Shown: positions 55,646 to 64,000 of the stretch, in pieces
Layout: each line of letters begins with the position of its first letter
Position numbering within the stretch: position 1 is the stretch's first letter
Assembly (NCBI RefSeq): GCF_958298935.1
Contig: NC_084937.1
Coordinates: 20,097,568-20,161,567, forward strand
DNA: 64,000 nucleotides
From: Phragmites australis
Taxonomy: Eukaryota > Streptophyta > Magnoliopsida > Poales > Poaceae
Direction of reading: 5' to 3'
Notes under the pieces: generated by a model
The model's database searches: none
Seen by the model: only the letters and a program-made list of their open reading frames with translations
Told to the model about the DNA's origin: nothing
Position numbers and translations under genes: made by a program

Positions 55646-58421
55646 AATTGTCTCACAGCTCATAAGAAGATGAAATCAACACCGTCAAATTGTGCGGCAA
55701 CATAAAATGATCTCCAACCCTAAAATCGAAGGTTGCGAACCAAGCGGTAGACTTCGTAAGTATGTGAATATCAATTTGATAAGGTTACTTATGTTCTTGC
55801 AAAAATATGGTTAACTAGCAAGATGATCGATGATAATAACATGATTAGTCTCGCTACAATATTTTATTATAATAACATTTGGTTAATTGTATTTTACATA
55901 TACTCTTTATTTAGGTGTTTGATCTTTATAATAATTTAATTTTTGTAAGACTATAATGGATATGGATCCTTCTTTTTTTCTATTTTGACCTTAATTTCAA
56001 TTATTATCTATTTTAATTTATTTGGACCCATTGTTTAGATATTTTACTTTCTAATCCATATAGAAATCGAACTGATAATCTTCCATATCTTTTAATTCTG
56101 AAATTACCTAATTATAAATTGTATTTGATATGGACTTTTTATTAAATATAGACCGTTAGATTTTAAAAAAAAATTGATCTTTTTCTTTTTTCAGATGAAC
56201 GTGATAATTTTTTGACCTTAAGAATAAACGTAGTAACTCAGTTTTTTCCCTTAAATACTAAGATAATAGATACTTATTTCCAATAAAAAGGATTTGAACT
56301 TATATTGTTTTGCGCATAAAAGATATATATCAACTCTAGGCTGCGCTATTTGTACGGACCCACTTGCTAGTTCAACAAATGCTATCTAAATGTATTTTTT
56401 TGGCTTCACTGTCCCCCTCGTCTACGTGTTGTTTCCTTGGTCCGCATTGCTCAAAGATCACCGAGCCGCTCAAACACTGTCTAATGTAGTGTTGTTGATG
56501 TCATATGTGTTAACATCGTACGGCCTCGTACCTCATGTTATTTTCACTTGACAATATTTTTTCTTATTTATATATGGTCACGATCGTACTAAACCAAAAT
56601 TTTCCTTTCTTTCTCGATCCAACTGCCATGGATATAAGGCACGATGGGGAAATTTTTATTTGTCATTGAAAGATAATGTAATTATTTATTTATCATCTCA
56701 CAAAATGAACTTCTTTATTTTCTATTGTTTCTAATTTTTATTTCTTTTTTGTCATTATATTCCATTTGATATATAAAAAGATATATTTGCTTTTGGAGAG
56801 GAGGATGGTGGCCTCGGGCATGATCGTCGACAGCTAATTCGAGTTTAGAACTTTTTAGAGGTCGAATCTTAAAATGTGATGTACTATATATTTGTAGAAT
56901 TTTTTTTATGCTTTCATAGGATCTTTAAATGCTGAATTTGTGTTGTTTGCCAATCATTAAGGGAGCTGCATGATTCCATTTTTTACTATGATTAGGCATA
57001 ACGAAAGCTAGAATTATTTTTTTTAATATTAAAATTGTAGAAAATTTTATGTAAATAGTTTTAGTGTGTTTATTTGTTATGTTTCCTATTGTATAAAAGT
57101 AGATATAAAAAAACAAAGTGATTGAACTGTAGTGGATATTTTCTCTCAAGAACAAATATGTCTTTTTTATAGGTTAAGTGGATGACAGTGCTAAGGAAAG
57201 AATGAAAATTAGAAGTAATGATAAATAATAAATTTTATTTCATAAAATGAGAAATAGAAAACCACCTTATCTTCTGATAAAAAAAAATGAATTTTCTTTT
57301 TTTCACCCTGCTATCCTATCTCCACCGTTGTTCTTGGATCCGACGGCCGTGAGAGAAAGGCTCAAAGCTGTAGCACCACGTAGTCGCACCAAAATCCGAT
57401 ATGAACTACAGATACGCGCGTGAGATGATCTACAGATACGCAACTAATTAATCCAACCGAAAAAAAAAACTGAATCCTGCGACCGTTTCATGCAAACGAT
57501 CCTGATGATACTCAAAGATCCCACGCGTCGTGCACGTTATCTGCAGAAATCCTCGAGCCCAAATTTTATAAATTCGGTCGGCGTTCAGATTTCGCCAGTG
57601 TGCTTCCAGCTCAAGTCAGGAGGTGAAATTAAAGTCTGTCAGCTAGTGAGAAATGGTCATGTTGATAATATTTAGCAGCAATATAATCCACTCTGACTAA
57701 TGAAGAATCAGAAATGGCCATGTATAAGTGCTACTATATCAGATGGATTTGAGAATCTCATCTGACCTAAGAACAAAAATCTTTGACCTGTGCTAAAGAT
57801 TTGCCTTCTAGTGTCCTTTTGACAGCTATTAGCTAATATTCATCTGCATAATCAACAAGAAACTAGCTAGTAGACTGTATCAGTTTGATTTTGCTCAACT
57901 TTTAAAATAAGCTCACGAAAAGCGTACAAACTTTGATAAGAGTTTCCTTGGAGCAAGTCAGCGGCGGATCCCCCGGGATCACTTGGAGACAGGCGGTACG
58001 AGGGAGGCTCGTCGGCGCAGGCAAGCAGCTGAGTTCGAATAGAGAGAGAAAGAAGCAGCACCACGCGTCAGGAGGTAGAAGATAGGTTCCTCCGCGTTGG
58101 ATTTGAATCCTACGATAAAAAACCATCGACTGAACTTTTTTCAACATGAACTGTTTTCGGATTTCAGTCGCCTGAACACGAGTCGGCCCCTGAGTAAAAT
58201 ATTTAAATTTACAAGAGTCAGGCCCCTGAGTAAATATTAAATTTCATTTTGGAAACATCAACTTTGAAGAAAAAGAAGAAAATAGATGCTTAAATGGTTG
58301 GTCTTTTTTTAGTGAAAATAGTTGCCCTTTTTTGTTCATCGTCTTGATGAACCGATGGCTCAAATGAGCTGGGATTTTGGGCCTGTAGCCCGAACCTTAT
58401 GGGCTTGGGAACCAAACAGTA

Positions 58422-59373
58422 GTATATATTTTATTTTTTCTATATATTCTGGACGAGATAAAAGTCTCACCGATAAACAGACGAGATTTTATGGACCCGA
58501 CGATCAAAAAATTAAAAAATACGAAAAATATGGTCAGATCATGTCTCGCCTGTTTACCACATCCGTGATGCTACTGTTCTGTTCGTACGTGTCTATTTTT
58601 CTATTTAACTCACGATTTTATCTGAGAGTATACGAGTGGTTTAAAAATTCTAACTGTTTTTATGAGCAAACTAGAATTCACTAGCAACCTATTTTAATTG
58701 GTATGATTCAAAAAGACTAAGCCAATATTTAATTAAAATTCAAAAAAACTTACTCTTATCACTTCTAGCAATTTTTAATGTCTCAAATAAATTTCCAAAA
58801 ATCAAAAAAAATCACTAATATTCTTCTCATATGATTTAATAATTTATAAAAATATTTCCAACCCTAAGTTATTTGGTGAAAAAAGTGAATTCCTTTTAAT
58901 GCTCTATTTATATGTATTTTTATCATTTCATGTGATATTCTTTTAGTGAATCTACCTTAGGTTATATGATCATCATTAAAAAGATCACCACTATCTCTCC
59001 CGGTTTGAGGGCATGTGCCTCCATTGGTATAATAATGGATCGTATAAGTTTTAAGTTGTTGGTTAAACTTTGGCTATGATTTGAACATAGCTTTTGTAGA
59101 TAGTGAGATTGCTCTGCATAATAGTAAGGATCTTATCTCTTATTCATGTAATTATATTTACAATTTATCATATACTATATATCTGTTTTAATTATTTTAG
59201 TCCAACTATAAGTTACACATTGAATCTAAATCCTTTCGGTTGTTTTATTGTTATTTTGTTTAGCTTTGTACTTTCAATTATTTATGTAAATTATATGTAT
59301 AAGTTACCCTATCCTACATTACAAACTAGTGATTTATGAAGCCATATCAATTATCTTTCACGATTATACTTTC

Positions 59374-59409
<36 letters not shown>

Positions 59410-60155
59410 GTATCTATCTCAACTGTCTATTAGTTTATACCATATTGTAACGATGATCTTTTAGTGAATTTACCATAAGTTATTTGGTGTAATTTTTTAT
59501 GATAATATTTTAGTGAATTTACCCTTTGATTGTGCAGCATTTGAATGAATTTACACATGTTAGAATTCATACTAAATTAAAAAGAGAATATCACACGAAA
59601 TAATAAATATACATATAAATGGAGTATTAAAATGAACTTACTTTTTCACTAAATAGCTTAGGGTTGAAAACGTTTTTATAAATTATTGCATCACATGAGA
59701 AAAATATTGTGAATTTTCCTAATTTTTGAGAATTTATTTGAGATATTAAAAATTGCTAGAAGTTATAAAAGTAGATTTCTCTAGAGAATTTTAATTAAAT
59801 ATTGGTTTAGTCTTTTTAGATCAAATCAATTAAAATATGTTATTAGTGAGCTCTAATTTACTTATAGAAATGTCTCGTCTACTCTTAAATAAAATTACAA
59901 GTTAAATGAAAAAAATAGACATGTATGAACACAACACGTACTAGGCAACAACCAGACATGTCACTCACACATTCAGTGGGATCTCGCCTAAGTGAACGGG
60001 CGAGACGTGATTTAATTGTATTTTTTGTATTTTTTAATTTTTTAATCGATGAGATCCACACGATTTCATCTGATAAACGGATGACGGTGACGTATTCTTA
60101 CTATTTGTTGCAACAGGGGAGTAGTTTTGCGAATATTAAAAAATAAAATATATAA
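58422..60155. mobile_element. Fold-back element with long inverted arms
   Basis: The arm at about 58422-58955 is found inverted at about 59535-60155. Matching blocks in order include tatatattttatttttt, cagacgagattttatgg, agacatgatctga/agacgtgattta, ctattttt...tttaact, actagcaacc/actaataaca, gactaagccaatatttaattaaaatt, cttctagcaatttttaatgtctcaaataaatt, aaccctaagttatttggtga and catataaatRgag. Arms exceed 500 bp with moderate divergence. The central ~580 bp is AT-rich with a (TA)15 tract and no gene. No target duplication was identified. It is a long-TIR MITE or MULE-type fold-back. Confidence 0.7.
59377..59406. repeat. (TA)n microsatellite
   Basis: About 15 AT dinucleotides in the loop of the fold-back element. 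Confidence 0.95.
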
Positions 60156-60384
60156 AAATAAAAATTCCAAAAGGGGAAGCGTGCGGCGTCCGGAAAGCAC
60201 CCCGGCCCAGCGCAGAAAGTCATGACCTCACAACTTCGGCACATTACTGTAAACGCGTCGGGTTCTGGTTGGTTGTGCACGGAGTACCTGTTCGGATAAG
60301 CACAGGGATAATATGGCGTCGAGTGCTGCATGTATGTGGCGGACGATTTGACACGTACACCCTTACATTGTTTGGATTTGCTGA

Positions 60385-60563
60385 GGGTCTGATTGTTTTA
60401 GTTTTAGACCGTGAAAATCCGGTTTAGCACGTAAAATTTATAAAAACTTTTTTTATCGGATAGTAAATTGTGAGATTTTATAGTATACTTAGCTTTTAGA
60501 TTATGGAAATAAACTTTTATATTGAAATGGTTTGTTTTTGCTTTTACTTTTAAACATGCCCTT
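60385..60563. mobile_element. Possible hAT-type MITE
   Basis: GGGTCTGATTGTTTTAG on the left and, inverted, GGGCATGTTTAAAAGTAAAAG on the right give imperfect inverted ends. The inner ttagattatgg...aaatggtttgttttt is often seen in such grass elements. No target duplication confirmed. Confidence 0.35.
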
Positions 60564-61280
60564 GGTCATTCGAGCGATGATTGCACAACATAATAATTTC
60601 TTGGTTTGAAATCTATTCACATACTTGGTGGCAGAGCTTCAGCTCTAAAAGTTTTGGACAGTAGTATTTATAGCTTCATGAATTTGCAGTTTTCACTTCT
60701 TGCATCTTTGACACTACGATTGAACGACAACCATGAGCTATCCTTACTTTTTTACTTGACCCTGGAAACTGAGGCTGTACTTTTGTTATTTGCATCGTAC
60801 TCGAGTCATCCCTTTGATTAACATTTCTAATTTATGTTGCGACACAAGTTTAGTGCGCACACAGGGGTTAAAATTTTTGCCGAATTTTCGATGAAATTTC
60901 ACAAATTCTAGAGAAGGACGAAATATTTAATTTTAAAACTTTCTTTCACTGATATACAATCGAGACTCATATAGCGGACGATGAAAAATAATTAAAATTT
61001 ATGCAAAATTTTGTGAATTTCTTTTTTTCTCGGTGAAAAAATTATAAAATAAAATTTGAAATCCCAGCGTAGAAGTAATACTCGCATGTGTTGGTGCATC
61101 ATAAGCAGTGAGAGAGCAACACTTGTAGCACAGCCACATGCATACACGCACGCGAAACATGTGCACGAGGCGCCGGCGAGCGCACGCACCCGGTCGTGAC
61201 TCGTGAGTCCTTGTCCGGGCCAGACCTTTCCACGCCGTCTCCAGCATCGGAAACCCAAACCGATATGGACACCTTCGACG
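60564..61280. other. Upstream region of the RAD23 gene
   Basis: No gene recognised. GC content rises from about 61140 towards the promoter. Confidence 0.4.
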
Positions 61281-61282
61281 CC

Positions 61283-61290
61283 TATATAAA
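61283..61290 (+). promoter_or_regulatory. TATA box of the RAD23 gene
   Basis: TATATAAA at 61283-61290 lies 190 bp before the ATG. The leader in between is GC- and pyrimidine-rich (ctcgcctcctcccctcc), as is common for grass housekeeping genes. Confidence 0.6.
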
Positions 61291-61480
61291 TTCGCAAAAC
61301 CCAGAGGGCCAGCCCGCAAAAGCGCCCTTCCGCTTAGGGACTGGAATAGAAAACTCGAAGGAAAGGGAAGGAAGGGAAACTCGCGTTCCTCTCGGCTCTC
61401 GCCTCCTCCCCTCCGCCTCCAACCCTCGAGCGAAGGCGGCGGCCGCGAGGCGAGGCGCGGCGCAGCACGGAGGCGGCGAG

Positions 61481-63862
61481 ATGAAGGTCTCCGTGAAGAC
61501 GCTCAAGGGCTCCAGCTTCCAGATCGAAGTCGACCCCGAGGACAAGGTACCTGGTTCTCGCCTCCCGATCTGTCTCCGTGGCTATAGATTGGCGCGTTGC
61601 TTCGCGAGATTGGGGGTTGCGTCTTAGGCTCGTCGTGGCAAGGGGACGTTGTTTCGCTAGATTTGGTCTGCTTGTTAGGTTCGCTGGCGAGATTGGAAGC
61701 CGCTAGCGAAGTTGGCGTGAACCCAATCTGTAGGTTGTTGGATGTGGCACCGGTGCGAGTGGAGAGCAGAGAGCTGTCGCCGGGTTCGCTTGGGAGGGTA
61801 TGGTGGCTTGGGTGCTTTTGGGTGATAGCTTTGGTTCAGATGGCGCCGCGAAGCTCTTAGGCTTTAATCGATTGGTTGGTTGCTAGGTGGTTGATGTAGC
61901 GCAAAAGTTGCAGTCGATCCGTTGATGCTGTTTTAAAATTCTGCAGGTTGTATGTTCGATGAAAAATCTTAAGAAGCGCGCGGTAGCGTGAATCTCCATG
62001 TTCTCGTGCATTAGTTAGCGATTGCAGATTGCAGTTTGCTGATGCTTAGGTGCTGCTTTTAAGTCACGTCTGAGGGTCTCATAAATATGAGCAATGTTTC
62101 GACTGCTGTAGAGATTTGTTTCTACGCAGCTTTTAGGATGTGCGCAATTTCGTCTACTTAGTAATGTGTTTGGAGTAATTAAAGTTTTCAATTATGTGAA
62201 TGAGTTGGCTGCCATGGCCCTAAAAGAAACCTGTGGAATGTGCGAGCCTTTTAGTTCACATTCTTTAGTTTTGTTGTCTATTATATTACAATGCGAGTGG
62301 AGAGCAGAGAGCTGTTACTGGGTTTGCTTAGGGGGGATATGGTAGCTTGGGTGCTTTTGTGGTGATAGTTTTGGTTCAGATGGTGCAGCGAAGTTTTCAG
62401 GCTTTAATCAATTGGTTGTTTACTAGGTGGTAGATGGAGTGCAAAAGTTGCAGTCGATCCGTTTCTGTTTTAAATTTGTACAAGTTGTATGTTTGATGAA
62501 TAATCTTAAGCGTGCGGTAGCATGAATCACCGTGTTCTCGTGCGTTATTTAGCAATTGTGGATTGCAGTTTGCTAATGCTTAGATGCTACTATCAAGTCA
62601 CGGCTAGAGGTCTCACTACTATGAGCTATGTTTTTACAGTTGTGGAGGTTTTGTTTCTATGCAGCCTTTGGGTAATACTGGATTTTGCATGTGTGGTAGG
62701 TAATATGGTGAGAGTAATTAGGGTTATCAAATATGTGCATGAGTCAGCTGTCATAAAATAAACCTTCATGATGTAGAAGCTTTTTTGTTGTCTATCGAAT
62801 TAGGGTGAAGATAATGCTATCTTAGGTCCTATAAGGACATTTCCTGGTTCTTTCGATTCTGTTTAAACAGTAAACTGGTGGCATTGCAAGTCTGCAGCTG
62901 ACATAATTTCTTCAAACAGGTTGCTGATGTGAAAAAACACATAGAGAGTACACAAGGGAATGTCTACCCAGCTGACCAACAAGTGCTCATACACCAGGGG
63001 AAGGTGCTCAAAGATGACACAACATTGGAGGAAAACAAAGTGGTTGAAGAGAACTTTCTTGTTATAATGCTTAGACAGGTAGGCTACCATTTTGATACTC
63101 TGGTTAATACATGAAATCATATGTAACATAGTAATGCATGGGGTGACAAGAAATTTCTTGTTTAGATATTTATATCTCCCAACTGTCAGAATGCTGTTAG
63201 TTGCTTTGAAAGAATCCATAGTTCACTTTCTATGATTGTTGACTAATCAGAAGTGTATGTGTATATGGACGGAAAACTGCCCAGTAGTTTTTTTAAATGC
63301 TTTTTATATAAGACATGCTGGCTAGTATGAATATAGAATGCCTACAGTTGGTTTAGGAATGCTTATATTATTTGTCACCAGATAGCTCCTTTCATTCTCA
63401 TTTTCTAACTGTAAGTCTATAACCTTTCACAGAACAAGGCTTCATCTAGTGCAGCACCAGCTACATCCAATGCATCCGCAAATCAGGTGATATGTTAGAA
63501 TGGTTGTGTCAGACTGGTTACTTGTCATGATTTGTTTTCATTTTCTTTCAAAACACAAATTTCCGTTACCCATATAATATACCAGAAACTCTGTTCTATA
63601 TTACTCTTTTATATATATATTTGCAAATATACATTTTCCATCTAATACTCCAAAAACGTATGGAACAGTTTTAGTTTATCAAATAGGAAAAACGTAGATG
63701 AGGTCTGCTGAACTATGTCCTTATCTAGAATATTATCTGAATTTTTTGCTGTTGGGGTTTTAGGCTTTAACTTAAGTTACTTTTGCAGGCACCCCCTGCT
63801 CAGAGGGTCCCTGCTGCTCCTGCACCTCAACCAGCAGCTGCCCCAGCTGCACCAGCACCTAC
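61481..63862 (+). CDS. RAD23: RAD23-type ubiquitin receptor, N-terminal part (runs off right edge)
   Basis: Visible exons are 61481-61546, 62920-63078, 63433-63486 and 63789-63862, all with GT-AG introns and continuous frame. Exons 1-2 give a 75-residue ubiquitin-like domain: [20 protein letters not shown], then [27 protein letters not shown] and NFLVIMLRQ. Exons 3-4 begin the Ala/Pro/Ser-rich linker typical of RAD23 ([18 protein letters not shown]). The two UBA domains and the XPC-binding domain expected downstream are outside the window, and exon 5 cannot be placed with confidence (63964 or 63986). RAD23 uses the UBL to dock on the proteasome and the UBAs to carry ubiquitinated substrates, and it also supports nucleotide excision repair. 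No disabling mutation is visible. The paralogue (a-d) cannot be told from this part. Confidence 0.9.
61754..62756 (+). repeat. ~465-bp tandem duplication within RAD23 intron 1
   Basis: Copy 1 (about 61754-62220) and copy 2 (about 62292-62756) share, in order, gcgagtggagagcagagagctgt, gcttgggtgcttttg, gctttaat-gattggttg, gcaaaagttgcagtcgatccgtt, gattgcagtttgct and gagtaatta. A spacer of about 70 bp separates them. Both lie wholly inside the 1,373-bp intron 61547-62919. Confidence 0.85.
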
Positions 63863-64000
63863 GTGAGTTTCTAACTAAACCTTAGGGTAAAATCTGATTT
63901 ATGTTGGGATTTATGGTGCACTGTGTAGATCCTGTTCAATTGTTTGTATTGTGTTGTCTTCAGGTCTTCTTTTTTTCTACTTAAGTCAACATATCGAATG

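Larger units (their letters stand above)
53061..58421. other. Long intergenic stretch, no gene recognised
   Basis: AT-rich sequence without family signatures in any frame. It holds degenerate tandem repeats at 53715-53845 (ctgaacatttRtgaattYagga, three units) and 55515-55645 (ctctaggaattttg...attttgattttaWgtttttca, about 2.2 units). Confidence 0.45.

Noticed and set aside
1..64000. CRISPR arrays, operons and bacterial-type regulation
   Set aside because: The sequence is plant nuclear; tandem repeats found have no unique spacers and no associated genes.

Overview
This is a plant nuclear window, almost certainly from a grass (Poaceae). It has GC-rich first exons next to AT-rich repeats, GT-AG introns, and grass-type transposons: Mutator-like elements (MULEs), CACTA elements, Tourist and Stowaway MITEs, a multi-kilobase solo LTR and LINEs. 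Only two genes look functional. One is a complete five-exon cytochrome P450 of the CYP735A type (cytokinin hydroxylase), minus strand, 45251-47545. The other is the 5' part of a RAD23-type ubiquitin receptor, plus strand, from 61481 and running off the right edge. Species cannot be fixed from this sequence. No tRNA, rRNA, CRISPR or bacterial signals were seen.

Layout. 1-1213 is part of an LTR (minus). 2977-9616 is a 5'-truncated LINE (minus) with an 11-bp target duplication. It is split by a ~5 kb MULE-like element (4133-9138) holding an intron-containing fragment of a LanC-like (GCL) gene and a decayed FAR1-domain/Ulp1-protease gene. 10123-10653 is a hAT-like MITE. 11122-12171 is a 1,050-bp Pack-MULE with a perfect 9-bp target duplication, carrying a lectin-receptor-kinase fragment. 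12520-12739 is a Tourist-like MITE. 15076-22591 is a 7.5 kb MULE with a perfect 9-bp target duplication. It carries three same-strand decayed genes: a MULE transposase, a plant-mobile-domain (PMD) protein and a GRF-zinc-finger/coiled-coil protein.

25172-35096 is a ~9.9 kb CACTA (En/Spm) element in minus orientation. It has a decayed transposase and a second gene joining a Transposase_24-like region to a Ulp1-like protease. A second copy of the terminal repeat/TATA module sits between these genes. 36111-38530 is a 2.4 kb solo LTR with TTTAG duplications. 41288-44780 holds CACTA-like ends and a 42-bp tandem array. 44870-45097 is a Stowaway MITE. CYP735A follows. 49529-52055 is an internally deleted copia element between ~380-bp direct repeats, with a second LTR plus primer-binding site next to it. 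58422-60155 is a fold-back element with ~500-bp inverted arms. RAD23 closes the window, with a tandem duplication inside its first intron.

The most notable theme is that three unrelated elements carry host-type regulatory domains: ULP/SUMO-protease-like (twice), PMD, GRF zinc finger and FAR1. Two more elements or segments carry captured gene fragments (GCL, LecRK). All these transposon genes are broken by stops and frameshifts. Percent identities and ages could not be computed, and boundaries were read by eye.
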